In this document: positions 24,811 to 37,531 of the stretch, piece by piece
Layout of the letters: each line of letters begins with the position of its first letter
Numbering within the stretch: position 1 is the first letter of the stretch
Source of the DNA: Erpobdella octoculata
Taxonomy: Eukaryota > Annelida > Clitellata > Hirudinida > Erpobdellidae
DNA length: 64,000 bases
Assembly: GCA_963978895.1 (NCBI GenBank)
Contig: OZ022239.1
Coordinates: 33,750,042-33,814,041, forward strand
Direction of reading: 5' to 3'
Program-made: the position numbers and the translations under genes
The notes under the pieces: model-generated
Databases searched by the model: none
The model's input: the letters and a program-made list of their open reading frames with translations, nothing else
Told to the model about the DNA's origin: nothing

Positions 24811-26099
24811 CAGAAATTAAATTAACTTCCAAGCAATGCATCTTACGAATTCGAACCTCAGCACTTATCCACCTACTCGTGCAGTAAAACCACTCAGCCA
24901 AAAGCGTGACTTATAATAAGAACGCACTTGCTCAAAAAGGGGTCAGACCAGAAGCCACATTTGATAGAACCAAATCTAATTTTCTCTTGTAAAAGCAAGG
25001 TATATGTATCCATTGATTTTATAGTTTTTTTCCACGTGAAAAATAACAAACGCGGAGGAAATCTTATTAAACAAAGAACTGTTTTTATATTAAAAACGTT
25101 TATATTTTGCTGTTTAATTTAATAAAAATGAAAATAGTTTTCACAAATTGCTTCTAAACAAAGTCAAAATAGCAGACGACAGCTTCGGAAGATTGCAAAT
25201 GCTAATGCTACCTACGAGTGTGTCTGAGACTGAAAGAACATTGGTGAAAATAAAAAAAAATCTGATCTACCGACGGCAAGCGATCAGGACCATAAAACAG
25301 TCTGAAAATGTGAGCGACAGTCATATCAGCACAGCCCTACTTTTGTTCCCGCCCGGAAGCGCACTAGATTAGCCTAGTGCGCATGTGCGCCAAGATCGCC
25401 GAACTTCTAGTGATTTAATGGCCGGGAACTGAGCGATCACTGACCTAGCTATTTTGCGTGCGAACGTCGGCCAGAGCGGAGCCGCTGTTTTACTGCCAGA
25501 GCTGACAGTTTCCGGAGGAAACAATAATTCATTTTCCCTGGCGAGATTTTTACTGTTTGATTTGACAATATATTAGAAGCAGGCAAGTTTTAATTGTAAA
25601 TATCAGAACTTTTTAAAAAATGGACACATAAAAAAACTATTGTTTTTTCCTGTAAACTTTTTTTTCAAGCGTGGCAACGCATTTTCCCATGCTTGGACGG
25701 TTGATTCCTTTAGTCTCCCATTACTAAGCACCTCTGAAAAGCAGCATTTTTATTCTAAATACACCACCTTCAAATGATCCCGCATAATTGATTTTGAATA
25801 AATTTATTATTAAAAACAAATAAATGAATATGCTATTTTTTGTCCAATCAATTGTAGGGACTTTAGAGATGTGATGCTGACTGGACAATCTTTCAACTAG
25901 GCTCTCCTATCGAAAATAAATTCGTCTTAATCTTCAACAAACTCTGCTGAGTAAAACTCAAAATTACAACTCTGTAAAATTGTAATAGTTTTGTAAAAAC
26001 GTGATGTAGACATCAATTTCATTTAAATTCGAAGATCGCGACTTTTTCTCATCTGTTACACAAGTTACTCGAAGCAGGTTATTGCGAGACGATTGAAGT
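24811..26099. other. Intergenic / 5' region of the DC-STAMP-like gene
   Basis: No convincing gene. A 74-codon frame at 25148-25372 contains LMLPTSVSETERTL, faintly like the hAT C-terminal dimerisation segment, too short to call. The first coding ATG of the next gene is at 26100; I see no reliable promoter element. Confidence 0.5.
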
Positions 26100-29000
26100 A
26101 TGCTGAATTCGTACGGAGATCAGATCTTTGATTTCGCTCCGGATTTCAGAGATTCCGAAAGTTGTAAATATTGTTCCAAATGTGTAGAAAAATTCCAGCT
26201 CAATCAGCAGGCTACTACTGCTCTGCCGACAAGCACCAAAAAATCAGAAGCGACCCAGTCCTGCTTAGAGAATAAATTAAATACGAATATACTGGAGCAG
26301 AATGACTCCAACTCGAGCAGCATCACGTCACAATGGAAGAAACTCATCGGCAAATCAAAAACCGCCAAACGTCTTCACCGTAAATTTACCAACACGGAAG
26401 CTCCAATTCGAAAGCGATGTCAGCTTCCGACGTGCTATACAATTGCCGAAAATATGTCAACCTTGCCGGACATTGCATCGTTCCAGTCTGACAAGAACCT
26501 CACGTCAAACGAGAAAAGGTTTTCACTTCGCAAATCGACAAAGACGCCGAAAGATCAGGAGAGCACGCTCACTTATCAAGCCGTAAGAAAAGGAATTGTC
26601 ACCGATGAAAGGTATTCTAGCATCAGGTTGCCGATTGATCAAACAGCTCAGGTTAGTCAGCAGCTAAGTCTAGCTCCTCGTCAGTACCCAAATCGTGGCT
26701 CAAGTACGTTCCATCCTCAACCTTCTAATTACTACCAAAATGAAGTACAAAACATCTGTACTGATAACTGTTGTTTTACTAAACAAGTACAAATCTGTAC
26801 GTGCTGCGATCCCTCGTTGCCTAGAAGCGCTAAAAGCTCACTCAGACTACCCTTCTGGCATCAAGGACCGACATCCGAGATATCGTTTCCTTCTAATATT
26901 CTCACATCGGAGCGAAAGAAAAATAAAGTTTTCGAAACAAAGTCTCAGGTTAGCACAAAAAGCTTGCCGCTAAATTCGCATTTGCTGGGTTGGCAGCTCC
27001 TGTCGCCTGATAGCACATTAGATCCAAATCAGCTGGCATCGTCAAAACGACATGCGAGATGTTTCAAACCTTCACGGGACGATCTTCATTTCAAGCAAGA
27101 ATATATAAAATCGAATCTAATCAGTTCAGATTGTACAAAACATTACTCGGCATTGTCATCACCGCCGGCACTTTCGGTTTCTCAAACCTCGCTGGACGAC
27201 AATGCGAAAGGAATGGTGCGAGAGATCAGTTTAGAAACTGTCAGCACAGTAAGTAACACGTATCCAAGAATCTATAAAACAAAAAGTACTAAGTCTAAGC
27301 TAAAATCTCTACGCTGGAGTAGCGAAATAATCAATCAAAACAGTTGTTCTAACGTTAAACCAAACACATCTGACAAATGTTCACTTGCTGATAACCCACT
27401 TAATCGGTTTTCTCCTACTTCTTTTAAATATTTCTGGACATTTTCAACGGTACTAGCTTGCTTGCTGGTGTCTCCTTTGTTCTACGTATACCTACTAAAA
27501 GACTGGTCGCTTCAACTTCTCATCGTGCTGCCCGTTCTTGCGACGATCACTTGGCTCGTTGCCGTCCTCTTTTACAAAAGCAGAAGCTGTAGAAACGTCG
27601 CCACGATATCCATCCTGTTGTCTCTAACCGGTAAAGGAAAATTCGTCTATGCTAACGTTTTACTGACACTTCTTTTATCCGGTCCCATTGGAAGTAGCTG
27701 CAATAATTTCCTCGAGCTCAGCGCCATCCTTCACTGCCTCGGCGAAACCCCGCCGGGTGATCATGTTTACGAAGGCTGGTCGATGACGTCTGACTTCGCG
27801 TCTAGGGATGTGCTGATCGAAGAAGAATTTCATTATTCGATTCCGGACGGCAATCGCTATCTGGAAAGAAAAATGGTTACAAGCGGGATGGAGAATTTAG
27901 AAAAAAAATTCTTGTCTTTAGACGGTTTGCTGGAATCCCTGCAGGAACATGTCCTCAATGGAAGAATGCAAATCTATGGAGCCCAGAAGGTTGGATTAGT
28001 CTTTTGTTTCAAAATTAAAAAAAAAACATTTTTCATTATTTTATGAGTTTTGTTACAATTTTTAATTTAAATTGAATAAGAAAAGAACAACAATATAAAA
28101 ACTGTTTAAGGGATGTCAAGTTTGATCATTTATTATTCAAAAACTATGTAGAAAATAAAAAGGTTTATTTCACAGATAAAAACAAAAATCGTTCAATTCT
28201 TATCATTTTACGGCTTCGTGGGACTCGACATTTTGTTTATACCGTAAAATAATAATAAAAAAACAAACATTGACAACAAATTCTATAAAACATTATAATC
28301 ATAGATTGTAGAAAAATAAACTACCAAAATAAATTAACAGAGCAGACAAATTGTGAAAACAGCTGGAAAAAAGTGCAAATCCTTCCAAAGTCGTTTGCGT
28401 CTGTGGCAGGTCAACGGGTCTCCAGGTCCGTCCAGTTTTCTTCCAGCCGCACATGGCTCACTCGACGGCACAGCGGTGCTCAAATTATTCCTTCATTTGA
28501 TCTATTTATAGGGGCGGAGTTGGGGCTCCACGCACTCTGTTTTCAGGCAATAAATTACGGATTTTATATTCTGCAACATTGTTTGAGGAAAAAATAGAAC
28601 ATAGGCGGTTTTTTTATTTCGCTATGAAAATCATTCGGTTGATTAAAAAATTGGTTTTTCACGCTTGTCCAGTTGGATTCATAAATTTAATCAACGCCTC
28701 TATAAAAAATCTGTTCCCATTTTTTCTCTTCATACTGATGGTAACTATGAAAGAACCTTCTTAGAGAAAAGATAAGGGGAGGGGGAAATAATATCATAAG
28801 ACGTTTCGTCGAACACAGCTCACGTTTGTACCGGAAATCAATCGAAAATCATCAGCATCAAGAAAAAAATATTAATCTCGTTCGTCTACAACGTGGACAT
28901 CTTTAATTCACCGCCCATAACCCGGCCTAGCGCTCCACGGTCGATCGACCACGGTCACGCTCCGCTGGTTTTCTTGCCTTCATTAAGATGCGGGCACGCG

Positions 29001-32000
29001 CGCCACTCAATAACACGCCGCTTGCAGGGAGGGGATTTACTCTGAGCATTCATATTTACAGCCCACGATACAGTCTTCGCGTCGTTAAAATTGGCAGCCA
29101 GATCAAAAGGTCTCGGTATTGGGAGGTACGCCCCGTTGTTGAGAGACGGGCTGAAAAATGAAAACGTTGCCCCATCCAAAGCTTGTTGAAAAATACTTTT
29201 TTGCATTGTTTGATTGCAGCTTTGAAGACAAATTGTAAGTTCAAGTGAAGATATTTGTTCATAGCGATGAAATTTTCGCCCCTGTCGTCCGGAGTAATGT
29301 TTTATTCATTTTCACTTCATGTATCAAACAGTCCATGGATGTGTTCTCACACACAAAGTCACACACATACACAGGGGCAAAAAGTACGCCGCTGTGCACC
29401 CAAGCGCACACTTGTAGGAGAGATGGAAAACGTAAATCTCATCCGAGCGACAGGTTAATATTCAAACAGCTATACCACGTGACGGCCGTGATTCATCGTC
29501 CCTTTTTCAACCTTGACCTTTACGTAGGTTGATGTAAAAGAAAAAAGAGAGAAACATGTGGATTGGGAAAGTGAAGAATTTGGAGTCAGAATTAAAAATG
29601 GAATAAAAATAGAGGTTGCTTAAACGTCTTTAACCGTAGTTTTTACAGAGACTTTCAAACACTTGTAAGTTTGGGAAATTTGAGCCATATATACTACAAA
29701 AATCGCTTGCTGAAAAAAAAAAAACGGAAACGCCGGAGCGATATTATAGCTTATGAGGATCATCAGAGGCTGGTTAAATTGCTAGCGGCATGGGAAGTCG
29801 ATTTGCCGGTCCTTGTCCAACTTATTGCACTTCATTAGTTGGCGGAGTGAGTCGAACCATGTGCCCACGAAAGTCTTGTGCTTTCGGTGGCCTCCCTTCC
29901 TCAAAGCCAACATAAACACGTCACCAAACACTCAAACATACATACCGTCTAAATTGTCTTATTGACAGATACTGACGTTAAACAAACCACACACACACAT
30001 TGCCTGAAAAAAATATTTGGACACATTGCAAACAGCGAACGACCCAGAGGTATCCAGGAAATGCACCATCCCATCAGCAAAAATCAAAAATTAATTTTGT
30101 TGGTCAACACATTTTAAACAAGTGAACCGTAAAAAACTTCGTTTTTTACAAATCTATTATATTTAGTAATAAGAAGCTTTTAATTTTTTGCAGATAATTT
30201 TTTGATGGTTTTAATCTGTAAAATAAAAAAAAAACATGGACAACATTCTTCTAAATACTTTATATATGAAGTATGTGAAGATAGAAAATATGAAAAACTT
30301 TTTCATCAATATAAAAAAAATGTTATTATAACTCCATGATTCCAAAAAATAATTTTTGTTTTCTTAGAGTTTATTTAAAACTGATGGTTTTATTTCTTTA
30401 ACAAAAATTTAAAATTTTTGAAATTTTAGTTAATTTAATTGTATATTTTATTTAAGTGTTTTCTAATAAGTCTGAAAATTTATTATAAAAATTCAATACA
30501 CTCAATTTCAGTTTGATTGGATGACGGAAAGTATATTTTTTAAGCGTCTAAAAAGATACCATTGCTTGCCTCAAACAAGCAGACACGTGAAGTTAATCTA
30601 AAGGATTTAAAAACTTTATAAACACTCATTCTTGTTCTATATCGTCAAGTTTTTTTCTGTCAATTTGAAATTTTAATTAAGGATTTTTTTAAATGTGGTT
30701 TTTATTCCATTTTTATACATGTTTTGCATTTTGTACAAAAGAAAATCTTGATTAACTTTTGATAAGATCACCTGGTTTTGTGAGATTCTAAATCCACGCT
30801 GATTGGAATCGACTAAAATAGTAGCAAATAACTCAGTCACAACTTAGTTGTAACGTTGTAAGTAATTTTAAATAAATAGTAATAAAAAAACAACTTTATT
30901 TGCATGAAAAACAAAACAAAACAGGATCTACCTACACAGATAATAATGGAAGAAGCAAAACATCAATTTTTTTACAATCAAATCAAGTACATAAAACTGC
31001 TATCCCCAAAGCCACACTAATGGTTCTTGAATAAGTTACATAATTTGCATGAGAAGGGCCTTCAGCTGTCTGGCTTCGTAGGTGACAGTATTCTTGCCAG
31101 GGTGAATTTTGTCTTGCTCCAGTGGGGCTTCGACGTGTGCAACCACGTCTCTCCCGTACAACTCGCAGTTGTCGAGAAACAACAAGCTGTCCCTGAGCAC
31201 TTCATCTTTGAGCATGATCATGTGCTTGGCAAGGTTTTCGATCATGGATATAAAGCACCGTTTGGCATAGTACCAGGTGTCTGTGCTCAGCTTCTTTTGG
31301 TACGGCTCGAGGCTTTTTATTACTCTCGATATGCCGAACTCGTAGTTACCCTGTGATAACATGTAATACCACAATTAATTGTTAAATTTTAACCGGTATC
31401 CTATTTTGGATAATCAAATTGATTAAAATAAGTAACTTATTTAGATTAAATGTTAACTTTAATCAAGCGAAAATTGTATTTATGTTACAGCTCGCTTATT
31501 TCGTAAATAATCCATACCTTGGCACAGTACAGAGTTCCGATGACGAGGTTGACAATGCAGAGGTGATAGGTCTTTTTGTCTGGATTTTCGTACGCCAGAT
31601 TTTCCTCTTCTTTCTCGATCTTTCTCATCAGTTCCTCGGCCTCTTCGTTCTGACTCGTCATAATATAAGAAACGCACAAGTTGGCCAGCACCACAGCGCT
31701 CAGCTCCAGCAGGTTGTCGTAGTGCTTCTTGACGAGGGGCTCGTAAAATCCAGCGGCTTCTTTGTACTTGTTCTCCTGCATGAAGAGAACGTGGGCAACG
31801 TTCAACTTCCAGACGTCTTGATCTTTGCAAAACTCGACGGACTTCTTGAAGATGTTTTCCACCTGCTGGTAGTTGTCCAGGTCCCAGTAGATTTTCGCCT
31901 GCTGCATCAGTATGGGCATGAATCGGTCGATGGTTTCGTCGAAGTCTCTGATAGCTGCTTTGGTCGCGTCGTCGTTGTGGTTGCGTCTGGAATCTTGGAC

Positions 32001-35000
32001 TTGTTTCGTGAACTTGCGAAGATTTTCGGTCAGCTTTGTAGCGGTGTCGTCGAGTCTCCTGTAAGCTTCTTCTGGCGCCGTCTGTCTCAATATTACAGCT
32101 TCGACGAAATCGTAAAGAAATGGCGTCAAATACTTGAAAGTCAAGTGTGAATTTTCTGCTAAAACATCTGCAGCCAAATCGTAATATTCGTACTTTATGT
32201 AGAGCAAAAGCAAATTAGCAAACGTTTCCGGAGGGAACGAATCCTGCTGGAGAAGAAACTGCAGTCTTTCAAATCCTTCCGAAGGATTTGACTCCATGTT
32301 GACTAGAGCCTGATTATGGAGAGTGACGGGATCTAGCTCATGCTCCATTCTAGGAGGCATATCTGTCAGGGCCATTTTGGCCGAGTCGATGTGTTTCATC
32401 TGGAATTCAATTGCTGCTTGAAGGTTAAAAGCTTCTACGAGAGCTGATTCGTACAAAACCATTGTATTCCCAACGCTTCTTGCGTCCAAACCTTCCGTAT
32501 TCATGCCAACTGCCAGTTCAGAGTGCTCGTTGATTCCTTTAGAAATGATCTTGCTGACGTGAGGAAGAGAAACGTTGTAACGCTTGGTGACGTAGTTGCA
32601 CAAGGCGATGTTATAGACTAGATCTGGTCTTTCTCCCCCAACTTGCTGGGCCTGACCAAACTTCTTGAGAGCTTCTTCGTATTTCCCTTCTTTGAAATAC
32701 AAACAGCCGGTGTTGTTGATGGTGTCGGCATCATCCTGGGGGCAATCGTCTATCAAACCTTTGGCTCCGGTGAAGTCTTCCTGGCCGTACTTGATACCTG
32801 CTTGCAGTTTAATAACGTCCACATGATGCTTTGAGCCGATTACTATCTGACTTGACACCTTCATGGCCTCGTCGTACAAACTGGACTTGTACAGTGACTG
32901 TGCGTAGTACAACTTGTACTGTTCATTCTCAGGCTCTAACAGAACTAACTGCTCGTAACAGTCCGAAGCGTTAACAAAATCTTGAAGCTGATAATAACAA
33001 AATCCGAGCAGTGACAACGCCGGTCTAGACTTATCGTAAACTTGCACGATACTGTTGAGAACTTGGACTGTTTCGCTATATTTCTGATCTTTAATTAATG
33101 AATATATTGTTGAAGTAATTTCGCCTTCTTTTACTTGAATGTTTGCCATATTTGAAGGTAGTTTTGAGAAAATGTCGATACTTGTTTGTTTACGTTGCTA
33201 GGCACTGCTGAAGAAGAGATGTGCGCGTTAATTTAGATGCAGTTATTTGTTTTAAAATTTAATATTGCGCTTCATCGCTGCAAAGCTGTGCGCTGCTTTG
33301 ATTTTACCTTTACCACAGCAATCTTGGATCTGAAATTTGAATCACCAGTTTGACACCGTGTTAGTGTACAAGAAAGTGAAAATATGTTCACGAACCCTTT
33401 CGCACCTTCACATTCTTAAAAAAATTATTTTACAAAAGTTTATTTCAAACATAATTGACTTATTGTTCAGTTTATTCTTCATATAAATTCGATAAGTCAA
33501 GATTCAAATGTGACATCGGCAAATGAAATTGTCGACGAGCGTGTTGGTAATGATCGAACGACTGCTTTCCTCATTGCTCGACATCTATCAAATTTGAAGC
33601 CACCAATTGAAGGCCGATTGAAAACAGCCTATGGACGATAATAAAAATTTTCATTTTCTCCACTCCAAACACGCAGGGGTGGTGCACACGAAAACGGAAT
33701 AATCCATACAATGTATTTTTTTCCTCGCGTTACGAGCTAATGTCCCGTGCGGTGGAATTTCATTGCACGAGACTCGGGAGTGGCGTTCGGCGTCAGGAAA
33801 CACAATCAATAAAGTCACTAGAAAGTCAAGATATCCGTGCTATATACCTCTCCTTATCGACGAGGCGTGCTCCGGTCTTTAAAGGTTCAACAGCCCGATA
33901 TTGGTAACATTCATCCAGCGGATTTTTATCTTATAAGATGTCCTTAGACGATATTATCGACCCCATCCATCAAGCACTCTCAGGGACGAGAGGGAAGGAG
34001 AGTAAGGATGTGTAAAGACGACAGAGGGGAGACGCAGAATGGAAAGAGGCATGGAAAATAGAGAATAGAATGAGAAGGAAGAAGATAAATGAAGAGAAAG
34101 AAAAAAATTAATGACAGAAACCAAGAAATAGAAAGAAAAGTCAGGAGCGATACATAGCGAATGGTCCGACTGTTCGAGCGGCAATGATGTTTTAAAACCT
34201 AATAACGATTACGAGACCCACGCCGGACATATTCGATTTGACATCTTGGCGTCATTAAGGAAAGTATATTTTGCTCGGCGAGGCAATGAAACATTCCACC
34301 TGCATTATTCCTGCTGAAGCATTGCAGGCGGCAAAAAGCAAACATTAACTTGATGGAGCCAAGATTTTCTCGATTTTTTATTTCAATTTTTTGTTGTTGA
34401 AAGATTTAGATCAAAAAAGCCCTTGGCTTTCTTACGATTGATGCGCACATAGGAGGCTTTGGAATTATAAATTCTATTTCTGAGAAGCAATCTTCAGCGT
34501 AAGAGCACGTTTATGCAGCGGTGCAACAAATAGGGGAGTCGGAAGGACAGAGTTCCTTAGTTTTTTGTTATCAACCCACTTTTTAGGATATACTTTTTAA
34601 CTCTCATGAAAGAATAATAAATACTCTGTATGGTATAGTTTTTTTTTTGCTTTTTTAATAGGGTTAAAATTTTATGTTTAAATTATTTGAATATATGTTT
34701 ATATTCATTTCTTTGTAAAATGAAAAGCCATGATTTTAATTAATAAAATCTCTTTCATACTTTGAACTTTCAAAAAAAATCTTAAAACTTTAAATAAAAC
34801 CAAAAAATAACAAGTTTGTTAGATTCTGGCCCCACGTCTCTCACCCTGTTGCGCCTTTATTTTACGGGGTCTCTTATTTTAACGGCTTCATCGCACAGTA
34901 TTTTTCACTATATAAGACGTGACAACAATTTTTAATACATCGGCGAGACACCATATGCGGCTTATAGATAGTAATTCTGGCACGACAATCACAATTGCAT

Positions 35001-36823
35001 ATATTCGATATTATATGTATGGTAGTAATTTTTGTCATCATCGCCATCGTCATCATCGTCATCATCGTCATCATCGTCATCGTCATCATCGTCATCTTTG
35101 TCATCATCCTCGTCATCATAATCGTCGTCGTCGTCGTCAACATTTTTACTGTTATTAAAATGATTAACTAAATTATGCGTGTATAAATAAGTAAATTAAT
35201 AAAATTAATCAACAGACTTGCATCGATATGGTCGATTCAGCGCACAAGTCCTGTGTGGATGGCATTAAAGGGGCAATAAACCACTGCCTGAAGGTTATGG
35301 AAGCTCTGGGCAAGGTTTACCACCACTCGAAAACTGTGCTCGATCGCATAAATCCGGATCGCTGGTCAGGGATCAAGCCGAGTTCTTCTCAAGCTAGTCA
35401 CAGGTGTCAGAAGATGATCACGATCCGACGTGTTTCTACCTTTTTAAGTTTTATCAGTTAATTAGTTGTGCTTTTTTCCAGAACAGCTCGGTCGCAAATG
35501 TTTTTTTTAAGCATTTGGAAACGCGTTTATTAGCAGCACTTATCATCAAGTTGAATAATTTATTGTGGTTTTGCTTCGTAATGCATTAGGAACATATTTT
35601 GTCGCGTTGAAAATTATTTCATCTTTGAAAAATGTTGCTTTAAAAATTCTTGAGCTCCTAGCTTCAAGCCATAGATATCTTGATATCATTGCTTCAAACT
35701 GACAACTAAAACGCAGCTTTTATCATCATCATCTTCTTGCAATTAAATTCTTTCAAGTCGTGCTTAAAACGTCCAAAAAAATGTGTTTTCTACACACAGG
35801 TCATCTCCAGACGGTTCAGAAAGAGAGGAAGAGTCAACAGAACGTAAGGTTTGTCCGCCTCTGGAAAGAGATGGTCCATGCGAGAGGATCAACAACAGTC
35901 GTGCTCTGTGCCAGCCATCCAAGTGGGCAGACGAAGTCATACTTGATACTGTCAACCATACCAGGTCTTTGATTGAAGAATTGAAGAAGTTCTTAACCTT
36001 CAGAATCCTTGCAAGAGCTGCCAGACATCAGAATGCAACAGGAAATGAAAGTGAATCTGCCAATGTTTCCAGTGTTGGAGAAACGGAGTTGGCTTTAACC
36101 TACAGAAAAGATCCATACTTTAAGTTGGAGAGTTGGCAACGCGTGATCAAATGGTTTACTTTTCTCGTCAAATGCGTTGTTATTGTTTCGTCTATGTTTG
36201 TACTTGCAAGAAGGTCATTTCGAATTTTAAAGAAGTCTAAAATTGGTCACGTCAACGACTTTCGCGGAGATGAACAAATGACCGTAAAGACGTCCATTGT
36301 CCCCGCCCGTATTTTTAAATATGCCTCCAAAGACGACAGCAAAGGATTTGTTTTGTTGTTTGTTTTATTCTTTTGTGTTGCATTTTGCCATGCTGTTGAA
36401 ATCGTGTCTTGTCTTATTCTCGGATCGGTCAGAAAACTTTTCCATTTGGGAAGTAATTTTGAAAAGATCAGCGACAATTCCAAAAAGTCTGTTCTGCTAG
36501 AAAGTGATGGACTGCTCGGAATAATAACAGTTAATTTAATTAGGAATATAAAACTTTTGAGTGAGTTTAGTAACAACGCAAGTTATTTAGCAACAAGGCC
36601 ATTTGTTGAAATGTGTGGTTTTCGTAAAGACGATTTGTTTTACGTTACAAATCGCACACAAAATTACGGACAGATTCTGTGGTTTCTAGCTGCTAATACT
36701 TCGGTATACTTGCTGGTTGCTGATTTTGTCTTGGTTTTGTTATTAACCGTTTTAACGATTTTTGAAGTTAAAATTCAGTTTTGTGTTAAAGGATTTTTAA
36801 TGAACTTTTTAATTTCACAATAA
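26100..36823 (+). CDS. DC-STAMP-domain (DCST/Sneaky/SPE-42-like) membrane protein, three exons
   Basis: Exons 26100-27989, 35216-35403 and 35800-36823 join in phase (0, then 2) at AAG|GTTGGA, AACAG|ACTTGC, CACAG|GTGTCA and CACAG|GTCATC to give 1,033 residues. A hydrophilic N-terminal part of about 440 residues with Cys pairs (CKYCSKCVEKF; CTDNCCFTKQ...CTCCD) precedes membrane segments near 444-466, 470-491 and 515-532. The last contains LLSGPIGSSCNNFLEL, the SGP..N motif I associate with this family. After a long loop with Cys residues (exon 2: SAHKSCVDGIKGAINHC), further membrane helices follow in exon 3 (KWFTFLVKCVVIVSSMFVLA, FVLLFVLFFCVAFCHAVEIV, SVYLLVADFVLVLLLTVLTI). Family members act in sperm-egg or cell-cell fusion. 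The usual C-terminal RING-like tail is not seen; AATAAA overlaps the stop. The first donor is weak, so further exons are possible. Intron 1 (7.2 kb) contains IFT70 antisense. Confidence 0.62.
28047..29754. other. Intron 1 of the DC-STAMP-like gene, left part
   Basis: Non-coding by my reading. Several short ORFs (e.g. 28373-28597, 28955-29262, 29245-29532) lack family similarity and consistent codon character. No repeat ends seen. Confidence 0.5.
29755..29925 (-). repeat. tRNA-derived SINE-like fragment
   Basis: On the minus strand, AGACTTTCGTGGGCACATGG leads into a B-box-like GGTTCGACTC. The copy at 52315-52380 has the same arrangement (GACTTTCGTGGG, then GGTTCAACTC). The A-box half is degraded. 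Confidence 0.45.
29975..30103. repeat. 129-bp segment also present inside the family A Helitron
   Basis: Nearly identical to 7971-8098 (starts ACGTTAAACAAACCACACAC, ends TTAATTTTGTTGG), with only indel-level differences in the CA and A runs. No Helitron ends flank this copy. Confidence 0.85.
30104..31035. other. Intron DNA; 3' flank of IFT70
   Basis: AT-rich and non-coding. TTTATT at 30895-30900 is an AATAAA polyadenylation signal on the minus strand for IFT70, about 140 bp past its stop. Confidence 0.55.
31036..33149 (-). CDS. IFT70: Intraflagellar transport protein IFT70 (TTC30), two exons, nested
   Basis: Minus-strand exons 33149-31518 (544 codons) and 31350-31036 join at GCCAAG|GTATGG and TCACAG|GGTAAC, giving LYCAK|GNYEFGI in frame and 648 residues (human TTC30A is about 665). 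The protein is tetratricopeptide-repeat throughout: early repeats around RPALSLLGFCYYQLQDF and NNTGCLYFKEGKYEEALKKF, late conserved blocks HLCIVNLVIGTLYCAK, DTWYYAKRCF and ELYGRDVVAHVEAPL. IFT70 is a peripheral subunit of the IFT-B complex that moves cargo along ciliary microtubules. Start ATG 33149 fits the family N-terminus (IYSLIKDQKYSE). The 167-bp intron is canonical. The whole gene lies antisense in intron 1 of the DC-STAMP-like gene. Coding sequence is intact. Confidence 0.95.
33194..33207 (-). promoter_or_regulatory. X-box-like (RFX) motif upstream of IFT70
   Basis: GTTGCTAGGCACTG lies 45 bp before the IFT70 ATG. Five of the six left half-site bases (GTTGCT against GTTGCC) and GGCA of the right half-site fit the RFX X-box that drives ciliary genes; the right end (AAC) is mismatched. 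Suggestive only. Confidence 0.35.
33208..35215. other. Intron 1 of the DC-STAMP-like gene, right part
   Basis: Non-coding. It contains purine-rich GAAAGA stretches (33980-34140), whose minus ORF is spurious, and a CAT/CGT triplet array at 35033-35140. Confidence 0.6.
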
Positions 36824-36916
36824 ATAAGCCTATCACTAAACTTTTATTTTTTTCTCAAAAGAATAAGGTGCTTTTGACATTTCGTTTGATAATTGATCGT
36901 TGAAATTAAGCGCACA

Positions 36917-37245
36917 CAGGGGCGCAGCCAGCAGAAAATGCTGGGGGGCTACAATTTGAAAAGAGAAGAAAGCCCGCCGCAGTCGAAAATTTTGTTAACT
37001 ATCTTCAGTCTACAGTCTTTTTTGGTATGTTTAAGAATTTATTATTGATAGAAAATAAAGACTGCAAACTGAAGATAGTCAAACTCAGTCTCAAACCAGT
37101 TAAAGCAAAAGCTAAAACAATAACTTTATGAATAAATGTAGCATTCTCTACCCGCACACCCCCCACCCAAAGAAAAACATCGAATTTGGAAAAATTGCAG
37201 GGCCCTCCGATTTGGCCTGAGGGGCCCATTTCAGTTGCGCCCCTG
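36917..37245. mobile_element. hAT-derived MITE (CAGGGGCGCA ends)
   Basis: The ends CAGGGGCGCAGCC and TTGCGCCCCTG are inverted. Flanking octamers AGCGCACA and AGCGTGCT agree at five of eight positions, a decayed target duplication. The internal sequence matches both ends of the 2.1-kb element at 58913-61031 (AAGCCCGCCGCAG; CTGAAGATAGTCAAA; CCCACCCAAAGAAAAA), so it is a deletion derivative. Confidence 0.82.
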
Positions 37246-37531
37246 AGCGTGCTAACTATTTTTTAAACCGTTTAATTTTTATAAAGTCAGTTGAAAACAT
37301 ATTTATTAAAAATATTAAAGTTTCGTTCGTTAATTGTAAAGAGACGCTATTTAATTTGCACGGCATACAATCACCTAGCCTCTCTAGCTACACCAGAAAC
37401 TATAGACGCATCTTCTGAATAGCGCTTTATTTTCAAATTTGGTTTGTCAAATGTGCCGTTTATTTTGTTATTATCACTCATCCGAAATAAAATCTTTAAT
37501 TTTTGGTCGTTTTTTTAATTTATAATAAATA
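37246..37531. other. Spacer / 5' flank of the WD40 gene
   Basis: AT-rich and non-coding. The ATG of the next gene is preceded by AATAATGG at 37526-37533. Confidence 0.5.

Noticed and set aside
24404..24901. Poly-histidine (plus) and poly-methionine/threonine (minus) ORFs
   Set aside because: Translations of a CAT/CGT triplet array with no flanking coding signal.
25148..25372. Possible hAT transposase C-terminal fragment (LMLPTSVSETERTL)
   Set aside because: Only about ten residues fit and no TIRs or further motifs surround it.
31419..32150. 243-codon plus-strand ORF
   Set aside because: Antisense shadow of the IFT70 coding exon.
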